From Candidatus Krumholzibacteriia bacterium (lineage in GTDB: Bacteria; Krumholzibacteriota; Krumholzibacteria; WVZY01; JAKEHA01), in contig JAOTVO010000045.1 in NCBI GenBank assembly GCA_029863355.1, positions 1-12,999 of the forward strand: DNA of 12,999 nt, given 5' to 3'. Both the position numbers and the translations under genes were made by a program. This document shows, in pieces, positions 1-6,414 of the stretch (its first letter is position 1; each line of letters begins with the position of its first letter). Under the pieces are notes generated by a model. The model made no database searches and was not told the DNA's origin. It saw only the letters and a list, made by a program, of their open reading frames with translations.

Positions 1-1392
1 CCTGCGCGCCTTTTCCGGCATGAACGGCTGGCACAGGATCGAGCAGAGGCGCAGCACCTCGAGCAGCACGCGCAGCGTGACGTCGAGGGCCTCGTCGTCG
101 CCCGCCTTGGCCTGTGCCCACGGCTTGCGCTCCTCCACGTAGCGGTTGGCTCCCTGCACGGCGCGCCACATCGCGGACACGGCAAGGTCGAAGGCCAGGC
201 GGTCCATGTGCCGGCCATAGTCGTCGGTCACGCCGGCCGCGAGCCGGTCGTATTCGGCGCGCGCCGCGTCCGTCCATGCGGGCACGCTGCCCTCGCGGTA
301 GCGGCTGGTCATCGACAGCGTGCGCGAGAACAGGTTGCCGAGCTCGTTGGCGAGTTCGGCGTTGTAGCGCGTGACAAAGAGCTCCACGGTGAAGTCGCCG
401 TCGCGGTCGAAGGCGATCTCGCGCAGGAGCAGGTAGCGCAGCGCGTCGGCGCCGAAGAACGACGCCAGGTCGATGGGATCGACGATGTTGCCGATGGTCT
501 TGCTCATCTTCTCGCCGCGGTTGTACACGAAGCCGTGGCCGAAGATGCTCTGCGGCAGCGGTATGTCCGCCGCCATGAGCATGGCCGGCCAGATGAGGCA
601 ATGGAAGCGGGTGATGTCTTTGCCAATGATGTGACAATCCGCGGGCCAGTAGCGGCGGAAGCGCGCGGCCGGCTCCGCCCCGAAGCCCAGCGCCGAGACG
701 TAATTGATCAGCGCGTCGAACCAGACGTACACCACGTGTCCCTCGTCCGCGGGCAGGGGCACGCCCCAGCTCTTGCCACGCCGCGACACGCTCACGTCCT
801 CCAGACCGGAGGTGATCACGTTGAGGATCTCGTTCTTCCGGATCTCCGGGCGAACGAAGTCGGGATGGGCGCGAATGTGCTTCTCCAGGCGGTCGGCGAA
901 ACGCGAGAGCGCGAAGAAGTAGTTCTTCTCCTTTATATGCTGCGGCTCGACGAGGTGACGCGGGCACTTACCGTCCACCAGGTCCTTTTCGACTTTGAAC
1001 TCCTCGCAGCCGTCGCAGTACAGGCCCTCGTACTCGCCCTCGTAGATGTACCCGTTGGCCTGGATGCGCTCGAAGATGTGCTGCACCGCCGCCTTGTGCA
1101 TCGGGTCGGTCGTGCGGATGAACTGGTCGTAGGAGATGTGCAGCGCCGCCCAGGTCTTCTCGAACTGCACCGCCATCTCGTCGCAGTACTCCTGCGGCTC
1201 CTGCCCAAGCCGGCGCGCTTCCCGCTCCACGTTCGCGCTGTGCTCGTCCGTCCCCATGAGGAAGTAGGTGTCCACCCCGCACAGCCGGCGGAAGCGCGCC
1301 AGGCAGTCGGCGCCGATCTTCTCGTACGCCGTGCCCAGGTGAGGCCGCGCGTTCACGTAGTCGATCGCCGTCGTCAGGTAGTACTTTTCCAT
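1..1392 (-). CDS. metG: Methionyl-tRNA synthetase, N-terminal 464 residues (3' end outside window)
   Basis: Class I aminoacyl-tRNA synthetase that charges tRNA(Met) with methionine in the cytoplasm. The reading frame starts at an ATG (MEKYYLTTAID) and stays open to the left edge. Visible landmarks are the nucleotide-binding PHLGTAY at residues 17-23 (the HIGH motif, with Thr in place of the usual final His), the substrate-pocket GTDEH at 47-51, one zinc knuckle with C126-x2-C129 and C143-x2-H146, FDALINYV, the IGKDITRFH segment, and KMSKT at 295-299. The single Cys/His knuckle and general sequence resemble the Thermus-type enzyme. The anticodon-binding helical domain is partly present; any C-terminal tRNA-binding OB domain would lie outside the window. 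No clear Shine-Dalgarno precedes the ATG. It is transcribed away from the TerC-family gene from its own promoter. Identity is very secure. Confidence 0.97.
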   Translation of the reverse strand, partial: MEKYYLTTAIDYVNARPHLGTAYEKIGADCLARFRRLCGVDTYFLMGTDEHSANVEREARRLGQEPQEYCDEMAVQFEKTWAALHISYDQFIRTTDPMHKAAVQHIFERIQANGYIYEGEYEGLYCDGCEEFKVEKDLVDGKCPRHLVEPQHIKEKNYFFALSRFADRLEKHIRAHPDFVRPEIRKNEILNVITSGLEDVSVSRRGKSWGVPLPADEGHVVYVWFDALINYVSALGFGAEPAARFRRYWPADCHIIGKDITRFHCLIWPAMLMAADIPLPQSIFGHGFVYNRGEKMSKTIGNIVDPIDLASFFGADALRYLLLREIAFDRDGDFTVELFVTRYNAELANELGNLFSRTLSMTSRYREGSVPAWTDAARAEYDRLAAGVTDDYGRHMDRLAFDLAVSAMWRAVQGANRYVEERKPWAQAKAGDDEALDVTLRVLLEVLRLCSILCQPFMPEKARR

Positions 1393-1467
1393 ATCTGGGT
1401 GCCCCGGAACCGGTGAGTGTCCCTGAAAAAGGAGCGCCGCTCGCGGTCGCGGAGGCGGCACCGGGAG

Positions 1468-1496
1468 ACTCTACCACCGGCCCCACCCGAGATCAA
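1468..1496 (-). promoter_or_regulatory. Putative sigma70-like promoter of metG
   Basis: On the minus strand a TTGATC hexamer (1496-1491) is followed after exactly 17 nt by TAGAGT (1473-1468). This matches the -35/-10 consensus TTGACA/TATAAT at 4 of 6 positions in each box. Transcription would begin near 1461 and give a leader of about 70 nt before the metG ATG. It stands back-to-back with the TerC-family promoter, with 24 bp between the two -35 boxes. This is seen by eye only, without experimental support. Confidence 0.5.
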
Positions 1497-1520
1497 GGCG
1501 GTAGCGGCGCCGGGATGCGC

Positions 1521-1549
1521 GTGACAAGGGCGGGCCCGGCGTCTAGACT
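1521..1549 (+). promoter_or_regulatory. Putative sigma70-like promoter of the TerC-family gene
   Basis: GTGACA (1521-1526, 5 of 6 consensus) lies 17 nt upstream of TAGACT (1544-1549, 4 of 6). The expected transcription start is about 1556, so the leader would be only about 38 nt and would begin with the hairpin at 1557-1580. A GTG at 1550 could extend the TerC frame upstream, but it lies between the -10 box and the likely start point, which argues against it as the translation start. Confidence 0.6.
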
Positions 1550-1556
1550 GTGCGCC

Positions 1557-1587
1557 GGCCGCCGCGGCACCACGGCGGCCGAAGGAG
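1557..1587 (+). promoter_or_regulatory. 5'-terminal stem-loop plus Shine-Dalgarno in the TerC-family leader
   Basis: GGCCGCCG (1557-1564) and CGGCGGCC (1573-1580) form a perfect 8-bp GC stem with an 8-nt loop. One base further on, AAGGAG (1582-1587) is a strong Shine-Dalgarno 7 nt before the ATG at 1595. With transcription starting near 1556, the stem-loop would sit at the very 5' end of the mRNA. It could protect the message from 5' decay or modulate ribosome access. The role is inference; the inverted repeat and SD are plainly present. Confidence 0.55.
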
Positions 1588-1594
1588 CACCCCC

Positions 1595-2317
1595 ATGCAA
1601 TGGATCTTCGACCCCCAGGTCTGGGTGGCTTTGGTCAGCCTCACCGCCATCGAGATCGTCCTCGGCATCGACAACATCGTCTTCATCGCCATCCTGGCCT
1701 CGCGCCTTCCCCAAGGCAAGCGCGACCGGGCCCGTGTTCTGGGGCTCGCGGTGGCCATGGTCACGCGCATCGCGCTGCTCTTCTCGCTCACGTTGCTGAT
1801 GAGCCTCTCGGCGCCGTTGTTCTCGGTGCTCGGGCGCGAGATCTCGGGCCGCGACCTCGTCCTGCTCGCCGGCGGGCTGTTCCTCCTGGCCAAGGCCACC
1901 TCCGAGATTCACGACAAGCTCGAGGGCGCGCAGGAAGCCTCGCCGCGCGCGCGCGCGGCGACCTTCGCCGGCGTCATCGTGCAGATCGCCCTGCTGGATA
2001 TCGTGTTCTCGTTCGACTCGGTGGTCACGGCGATCGGGCTGGCCGAGCGCCTGGGCGTGATGGTCACGGCCATCGTGATCGCCGTCATCTTCATGATGGC
2101 CTTCTCCGGCTCGGTGACCCGCTTCATCGACCGCCACCCCTCGATCAGGATGCTGGCCCTGAGCTTCCTGCTCCTCATCGGCTTGTCGCTGGTAGGAGAC
2201 GCGCTGGACATGCATATCCCCAAGGGCTACATCTACTTCGCCATGGCGTTTTCGGTGTTCGTGGAGATGCTCAACCTGCGGCTGCGTGGCGGCGCTAGAA
2301 CCAGCCGCGCCGCTTGA
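1595..2317 (+). CDS. TerC-family integral membrane protein, probable metal-ion (Mn2+) exporter
   Basis: 240-residue polytopic membrane protein of the TerC family, the usual length for its single-domain YkoY/YgdQ-type members. The two family repeats are visible: EIVLGIDNIVF in the first helix (residues 20-30) and DIVFSFDSVVTAIG in the fourth (135-148), with their conserved intramembrane acidic residues. About seven hydrophobic helices span roughly 8-34, 48-72, 85-100, 124-150, 153-172, 185-202 and 211-228. Family members in Escherichia and Bacillus have been tied to manganese export, and the name comes from tellurite-resistance operons; the substrate here is inferred. The ATG at 1595 is chosen for its AAGGAG site. 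The gene stands alone behind its own promoter and its last 23 bp overlap the corA end tail-to-tail. The preceding cytosolic loop is encoded by a run of alternating CG. Confidence 0.93.
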   Translation: MQWIFDPQVWVALVSLTAIEIVLGIDNIVFIAILASRLPQGKRDRARVLGLAVAMVTRIALLFSLTLLMSLSAPLFSVLGREISGRDLVLLAGGLFLLAKATSEIHDKLEGAQEASPRARAATFAGVIVQIALLDIVFSFDSVVTAIGLAERLGVMVTAIVIAVIFMMAFSGSVTRFIDRHPSIRMLALSFLLLIGLSLVGDALDMHIPKGYIYFAMAFSVFVEMLNLRLRGGARTSRAA

Positions 2318-3392
2318 AGAAGCGGAGCATGCCCAGCGTGACGGCCAGGCACAGCGCCAGCACGAAGGGATAGCCCCACTTCCACCCCAGCTCCGGCATG
2401 CGGTCGAAGTTCATCCCGTATACGCCGACGATGAAGGTCAGCGGCACGAATATCGTGGCAATGACCGTGAGCACCCGCATGACGTCGTTGAGACGGTTGG
2501 AGACGCTTGCCTGGTAGTGATCGGACGCACTCTCCAGCAGCTGGCGGAAATGGTCCACGGCGTCGACGGCGTGCGAGACGTGGTCGGCCAGGTCGTGCAC
2601 GAAGGGGCGCGTTTTTTCGCTCACCAGGCTGTTGTCCGGCTTCTGCAGGCCCGTGATGACTTCCCGCGCGGGCCATATCACGCTGGCGATATAGAAGACG
2701 TCGTGGCGCAGTGCGTGCAGCTCGCGCAGCGTCTCCGGGTCGAAGGAGTCGACGACCTTCCGGTCCACCTGCTCGACGCGCGCGGACACGCGGTCTAGGA
2801 CGGCCAGGTAGTTGTCTACGATCGCGTCGAGCAACGCGTAGACGAGGTAGTCGGGCCCCATCTTGCGGCTGCGGCCCTTGCCCGCGCGCACGCGCTGGCG
2901 AACCGGATCGAACACATCGCGCGGCGACTCCTGGAAGGTGAGCACCCACCGGTCGCCGAGCACGAAGCAGATGTGCTCGGAGTGAATCGGCCCGTCCGCA
3001 TCGGACAGGAAGAGCATGCGTGCTGCCACGAAGACGTAGTCGTCGAAGAATTCGATCTTCGGGCGCTGATTCGTGTTGGCGATGTCCTCGAGCACGAGGG
3101 GATGCAGACCGAAGCGCTCGCCGATAGCGCGCAGCAAATCCGTGTCGTGCAGCCCGCATACGTTGATCCACGTGACGCGGTCGGCCGCCCGCAGGTCGAG
3201 GGCGTCCGCGAGCCCGACCCGGCCGCGCTCGTCGATGCGCTCGGGGCCGTATGCGATCACATCGATGGTGGGCCGATCCACGCGCTGCTCGCCCGTGTAC
3301 ACGAGCGAGCCCGGCGGGGCGGCGACCTTCTTGTCCGCGTGGCGGAAGAAAGTCGGCGTCCGCGGGATTTTCAGCTTCTCAATTCGTTTCAC
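2295..3392 (-). CDS. corA: CorA-type magnesium (cobalt) transport protein
   Basis: 365-residue CorA channel, close to the length of the Thermotoga protein. A large cytosolic alpha/beta and long-helix funnel occupies about residues 1-305. The two C-terminal helices follow at about 306-324 and 340-358, joined by the diagnostic periplasmic YGMNF loop at 325-329 (MRVLTVIATIFVPLTFIVG precedes it), and the protein ends in the basic KRRGWF. As a homopentamer it conducts Mg2+ (also Co2+ or Ni2+) inward down the membrane potential. The start is a GTG whose codon lies inside the end of the lapA-like gene (14-bp overlap), so translation is probably coupled. An alternative in-frame start further in would remove part of the N-terminal domain. 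Last gene of the holB-mscS-lapA-corA run; its end overlaps the TerC-family gene on the other strand. Confidence 0.96.
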   Translation of the reverse strand: MKRIEKLKIPRTPTFFRHADKKVAAPPGSLVYTGEQRVDRPTIDVIAYGPERIDERGRVGLADALDLRAADRVTWINVCGLHDTDLLRAIGERFGLHPLVLEDIANTNQRPKIEFFDDYVFVAARMLFLSDADGPIHSEHICFVLGDRWVLTFQESPRDVFDPVRQRVRAGKGRSRKMGPDYLVYALLDAIVDNYLAVLDRVSARVEQVDRKVVDSFDPETLRELHALRHDVFYIASVIWPAREVITGLQKPDNSLVSEKTRPFVHDLADHVSHAVDAVDHFRQLLESASDHYQASVSNRLNDVMRVLTVIATIFVPLTFIVGVYGMNFDRMPELGWKWGYPFVLALCLAVTLGMLRFFKRRGWF

Positions 3393-3594
3393 CCTTGCCC
3401 CCGCGTAACTTGCCCACGAAGAAGCCGGCCACGAACCCGACGGCGGTTAGCAGAAGCACTAGGAGCAGCTGCGACATCTGGAAGCTCCAGAACAGGAAGC
3501 TCAGCGTGACCACGTGGCGGTTCTGATACATCACGACCATCATGAGCAGGACCAGCAGAACGAAAACGATGAGTCTGACGTCTCTCGATTTCAA
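3379..3594 (-). CDS. LapA-domain (DUF1049-like) small membrane protein, 71 aa, TTG start
   Basis: Small protein with two hydrophobic helices (about residues 7-24 and 41-62) separated by a short loop containing QNRHVV and FLFWSFQMS, and a basic C-terminal tail KLRGGKGETN. This arrangement and the segment AVGFVAGFFVGKL fit the LapA/DUF1049 family, whose Escherichia member works with LapB in controlling LPS synthesis; here only the fold-level assignment is safe. The frame is open much further upstream, but that part overlaps the mscS end. I choose TTG at 3594 because GGAGGAG lies four bases before it and the hydrophobic domain follows at once. It lies 34 bp after mscS and overlaps corA by 14 bp, so it is probably co-transcribed with both. 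Confidence 0.72.
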   Translation of the reverse strand: MKSRDVRLIVFVLLVLLMMVVMYQNRHVVTLSFLFWSFQMSQLLLVLLLTAVGFVAGFFVGKLRGGKGETN

Positions 3595-3598
3595 CTCA

Positions 3599-3605
3599 CT
3601 CCTCC
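3599..3605 (-). promoter_or_regulatory. Shine-Dalgarno that fixes the TTG start of the LapA-like gene
   Basis: GGAGGAG on the minus strand, four bases before TTG 3594 (six from the GGAGG core). It is the strongest ribosome-binding site in this stretch and has no ATG or GTG in the right frame at useful spacing. It therefore supports a TTG initiation codon and a 71-residue product. Confidence 0.6.
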
Positions 3606-3628
3606 AGGAAATACTCGCCTTGAAACAC

Positions 3629-4516
3629 TCATGCGCGCGTCCCCGTCGCCATCGACTCCAGCGCGTTCTCCACGCGCTCGTCCAGGTGCAGGTCGAGCTG
3701 CGGAAATGCAATGGTGATGCCCGCGTCCTTCAAGGCCCACCAAATGGCCTCGTTGAGTTTCGAGCGCCCGCCGTGCATGGCCCACGGGTCATCCACCCAT
3801 ACCGAAACCTCCCAGTTGACCGACGAGTCCCCGAACTCGCGCAGCAGCACGACCGGGTCGCGCGCTTGCACGCGCGAGTCCAGGGCTCGTGCCGTCTCCT
3901 CCAACGTTTGCCGGACCAGGCGCATGTCGGACCCATAGACGACGCCTACGGGAGCGCGCACCCGATAGAGCACGTCGCGCAGCGTGTGGTTCTTGACCAC
4001 GGACTGCACGAGGATCGAGTTGGGAATGATGATGTCCTCGTCGTCGAGTGTGCGAGCAATGGTGGTACGGATCCCCATGTCTACGACCTTCACCTTCATG
4101 CCTTCGACCTCGAGCACGTCGCCCGGTTTGATGGTGCGCTCGACCAGCAGGATCACGCCGGATACGAAGTTCTGGCTGATGTTCTGCATGGCAAAACCCA
4201 GCGCGACCGCGAACACGGCCCCAGCCGCGAAGAATGCCGTGAGGTTCACGCCCAGCGTGTGGACGGCGACACCTGTTCCCAACAACACGATCGCGTAATG
4301 GACCAGCCGCGTGCTTACCACGACCGATCCCTCGTCGGTGACGCCGCGGCGCCGGAAGCCGCGCACGATCGCACGCCGAACGAAGACCGACACCAGAGCG
4401 GTCACGCAGAGGATGACGACGAACATCGCCAGCGTCGCCCCGGAGACCGGCGTGTTTCCGAGCCTGAACAGCTCCACTTGCAGGACGTGTGCAATCGAGG
4501 ATAAGACGTCTCTCAT
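3629..4516 (-). CDS. mscS: MscS-family small-conductance mechanosensitive channel
   Basis: 295-residue inner-membrane channel of the size of Escherichia MscS (286). Three N-terminal hydrophobic helices lie at about residues 25-47, 68-88 and 92-125. The third is the pore helix, rich in Gly and Ala (FAAGAVFAVALGFAMQN), and runs into the family signature SGVILLVERTIKPGD at 119-133. The beta domain (EVEGMKVKVVDMGIRTT, then IIIPNS at 162-167) and the alpha/beta vestibule ending in FPQLDLHL (271-278) follow. It opens under membrane tension to release osmolytes during hypo-osmotic shock. The ATG at 4516 has a GGGAGG site seven bases upstream. It lies 53 bp after holB and 34 bp before the LapA-like gene, same strand. 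No extra N-terminal sensor or C-terminal nucleotide-binding domain is present. Confidence 0.95.
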   Translation of the reverse strand: MRDVLSSIAHVLQVELFRLGNTPVSGATLAMFVVILCVTALVSVFVRRAIVRGFRRRGVTDEGSVVVSTRLVHYAIVLLGTGVAVHTLGVNLTAFFAAGAVFAVALGFAMQNISQNFVSGVILLVERTIKPGDVLEVEGMKVKVVDMGIRTTIARTLDDEDIIIPNSILVQSVVKNHTLRDVLYRVRAPVGVVYGSDMRLVRQTLEETARALDSRVQARDPVVLLREFGDSSVNWEVSVWVDDPWAMHGGRSKLNEAIWWALKDAGITIAFPQLDLHLDERVENALESMATGTRA

Positions 4517-4569
4517 GGTGCATCCTCCCGAGCGCTACCGCTTCCTTTGCATTGTTCCACACCGGCTCG

Positions 4570-5685
4570 CTAACGGCAACGGTGGATGGCGAGGAACAGA
4601 TCGGCCAGCGTGGAGTCGATGCTGGCGTTGGCCAGGAGGATGCGGCCACGCGACTCGCCGATCCGGTCGATGATGCCGGGGAGCGCGGTGCGCTTCCAGC
4701 GCCCGCGCAGAGGCGCCAGCCGGGCCGCCATGTCCTTGTTGACCAACAGGCGCTCCTCGCCCGCCATCACGTCTCGAAACAGGAGCGCCACCTCGTCCAG
4801 GAACCGCGCGACCCCCTCGCGGTTGGCCCCGCGCCCCAGGGCGAGGGCTCGCCCGATGGCCCACGCCTCGCCCTCCCCGGCCAGGCCCTCGACGAAGGCC
4901 GCCGCGACCTCGCGCTCTCCCTCGTCCTGCGCCTCGAGCAGGGCGCGGGCGCGGGTGATGGAGCCGTGCGACAGCGCCGCGGCGCGCCGGGCGTCCTCCA
5001 CCGCCGCGCCGTAGTACCCCGCCAGTACCCGCTCGACCACCTCGGCCTTGAGCGGAGAGAAACGTACGTGCTGGCAGCGCGAGCGGATCGTGTAGAGGAT
5101 CGCTTCCGGGTTGGTGGTCATGAATACGAGCAAAGCATGCGCCGGGGGTTCTTCGACGAGCTTGAGCAGAGCGTTTTGCGCCTCCTCGCGCATCGCGTGC
5201 GCGTCGACGAAGATGAACACGTGGTACGGGTATCCGAACGGCTTGGTGTTGGCGCGCTTGATCACGGCACGCGCGCGCGCGACGCGGATCGAGGTCTTCT
5301 TTGCGAAGCGGACGCGCGAGAAGAAATCCCGACGCATCTCGTCCAGGATGCGCGCGGTGTCGGTGACGTCCCCTTCGTCGTCCTCGCCGCTCCCCTGCGT
5401 CGGCGTCGGGAAGATCAGCTGGATGCCGGCGTGCTCGAGGAGCGACGCCTTGAGGCACGCGTCGCACTCATCGCCCGCCGACAGGTCGCAGGGTGCCGGG
5501 CGTTCGCACGCCAGCGCGCGCGCCAGTTCGAGCGCGGCCAGCGTCTTGCCCGTTCCCTCCGGCCCGCTCAAGAGCAGCGACGGGAGCGGCGGGCCGCGCA
5601 GAGCGCCGAGGAGCGACGCCGCGTGCGCCTGCCCCAGGTCGACGGCGGGGTAGGGCCGCATGTCGTCGGCGGTTCTTGCGGACAT
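4570..5685 (-). CDS. holB: DNA polymerase III clamp-loader delta' subunit
   Basis: 371-residue AAA+ clamp-loader protein. Walker A is GPEGTGKT at 41-48. A Cys cluster typical of the family's zinc module follows (C66, C74, C77, with C60 nearby). The Walker B strand reads VFIFVDAH at 156-163, lacking the DE pair of an active ATPase, and is followed by the conserved EEAQNALLKLVEEPP (167-181). The SRC sensor motif is at 202-204. A retained P-loop with a degenerate Walker B and an SRC motif fits delta' rather than DnaX. Residues about 92-140 contain an acidic stretch longer than usual between the zinc module and the Walker B strand. The first plausible ATG (5685) is only six bases after a TATACT box, so the mRNA may be leaderless; a second ATG at 5661 also lacks an SD. 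The frame is open to 5793, but that would run through the promoter. Confidence 0.92.
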   Translation of the reverse strand: MSARTADDMRPYPAVDLGQAHAASLLGALRGPPLPSLLLSGPEGTGKTLAALELARALACERPAPCDLSAGDECDACLKASLLEHAGIQLIFPTPTQGSGEDDEGDVTDTARILDEMRRDFFSRVRFAKKTSIRVARARAVIKRANTKPFGYPYHVFIFVDAHAMREEAQNALLKLVEEPPAHALLVFMTTNPEAILYTIRSRCQHVRFSPLKAEVVERVLAGYYGAAVEDARRAAALSHGSITRARALLEAQDEGEREVAAAFVEGLAGEGEAWAIGRALALGRGANREGVARFLDEVALLFRDVMAGEERLLVNKDMAARLAPLRGRWKRTALPGIIDRIGESRGRILLANASIDSTLADLFLAIHRCR

Positions 5686-5691
5686 GCGCGC

Positions 5692-5721
5692 AGTATACAC
5701 CACGGAGGGGGCGAATGCCAC
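5692..5721 (-). promoter_or_regulatory. Putative leaderless promoter of holB
   Basis: On the minus strand GTGGCA (5721-5716, 4 of 6 of the -35 consensus) precedes TATACT (5697-5692, 5 of 6 of the -10 consensus) by 18 nt. The holB ATG begins six bases after the -10 box, which is where RNA polymerase would start. The message would therefore begin at or next to the AUG without a Shine-Dalgarno. It is arranged back-to-back with the promoter of the exported-protein gene, with 18 bp between the -35 boxes. Confidence 0.55.
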
Positions 5722-5739
5722 GGTGTGCGCCGAGCGCGA

Positions 5740-5768
5740 TTGACGCCCGGCGCACTCCCGGCTAGCAT
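5740..5768 (+). promoter_or_regulatory. Putative sigma70-like promoter of the exported-protein gene
   Basis: TTGACG (5740-5745, 5 of 6) and TAGCAT (5763-5768, 4 of 6) are 17 nt apart. Transcription would begin around 5775, giving a leader of only about 12 nt. A weak Shine-Dalgarno, GAGGGA (5774-5779), lies seven bases before the ATG at 5787 and would sit at or just across the mRNA 5' end. Spacing and the CCCGGC bases before the -10 resemble the TerC-family promoter in this window. Confidence 0.6.
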
Positions 5769-5786
5769 GGGACGAGGGACACCACC

Positions 5787-6395
5787 ATGTCATCTCCCCC
5801 TCGCTTCCTCTTCGCCGCCATCGCGTGCGCAGGGCTCTCCGTGTCCGCGCCCGCCGCCGCCCAGGATTGCCTGACCGCGTTGACCCGCTGGACGCGCATC
5901 AGCGACGACGCGCTCCCGCCTGTCTTCCTCACTCGCGATGGCACGTTGCCCGTCCAGCGCGTGCTGGTGTGCGAGGATCGCGTGCATCTGTTCTTCCGTG
6001 CGCGAGAGGCGCATGGCGTAGTGGACTTCTGCCTGGTCCTCTTCGCCCCCCAGCCCGAAGAAGTGGCTCGGTTCTACGACCGCTACGGCGAGGTCGCGGC
6101 CGACCCCGTGGCGCGCGTGCGCGACATGGCCGAGCACGGCGCGCGGGCCCGCGACGAGTTTCTTGCGTTCAAGGAAGCGTTGCGCGAGGTACTGGGAAAG
6201 CGTTACATCGAAGGGAGGACGGTCTCGCTCGCGCGCGAACGCTACCGCCCGCATCTCGAGTTGGGGGGCGGGCAGATCGGCTTCACCTGGCGACACCGCA
6301 GCGCTTCGTTCGCCAGTTGGTTCCTCGACGTCTACTACGGTCCGGGCGCGAGCGTCTCCCCCCTCTTGCTCTTCATCCTCCTCTATCCCCGCTGA
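5787..6395 (+). CDS. Unrecognised exported protein, 202 aa
   Basis: I do not recognise this protein. It has a convincing N-terminal export signal: a short basic start (MSSPPR), a hydrophobic core FLFAAIACAGLSVS, and a likely signal peptidase I site after APAAA (cleavage near 25/26). A lipoprotein signal at C14 (AIAC) is less likely because position -3 is Ala. The mature part holds three cysteines (28, 62, 82), so one disulfide is possible. Predicted features by eye are beta-rich segments at about 45-86, a charged helical stretch at 90-140 (RFYDRYGE, RARDEFLAFKEALREVLGKRY), then a second beta-like part with HLELGGGQIGFTWRH. It ends in a hydrophobic LLLFILLYPR. Codon use matches its neighbours and it has its own promoter, so it looks like a genuine gene. 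It converges on the envC-like gene, 19 bp between stop codons. Function unknown; likely periplasmic or surface-associated. Confidence 0.8.
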   Translation: MSSPPRFLFAAIACAGLSVSAPAAAQDCLTALTRWTRISDDALPPVFLTRDGTLPVQRVLVCEDRVHLFFRAREAHGVVDFCLVLFAPQPEEVARFYDRYGEVAADPVARVRDMAEHGARARDEFLAFKEALREVLGKRYIEGRTVSLARERYRPHLELGGGQIGFTWRHRSASFASWFLDVYYGPGASVSPLLLFILLYPR

Positions 6396-6414
6396 CCCCA
6401 CCACAGCGCCCGGC

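Noticed and set aside
208..1416. Long plus-strand open frame opposite metG (and similar long frames opposite corA, holB, ftsE and pdxA)
   Set aside because: High GC content leaves few stops on the antisense strand. The translations are Arg/Ala/His-rich with no family features, while the opposite strand encodes clear conserved proteins.
1393..1594. Manganese (yybP-ykoY) riboswitch before the TerC-family gene
   Set aside because: The predicted leader is about 38 nt, and the conserved paired motifs of that riboswitch are not visible. A search with the Rfam covariance model would settle it.
1550..1594. GTG start at 1550 extending the TerC-family protein by 15 residues
   Set aside because: It lies just after the -10 box and across the hairpin, has no Shine-Dalgarno, and adds a basic non-conserved leader. 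ATG 1595 has AAGGAG at ideal spacing.
5686..5793. Upstream extension of holB by 36 residues
   Set aside because: It would read through both divergent promoters and adds a non-conserved sequence. The AAA+ fold begins shortly after the ATG at 5685.
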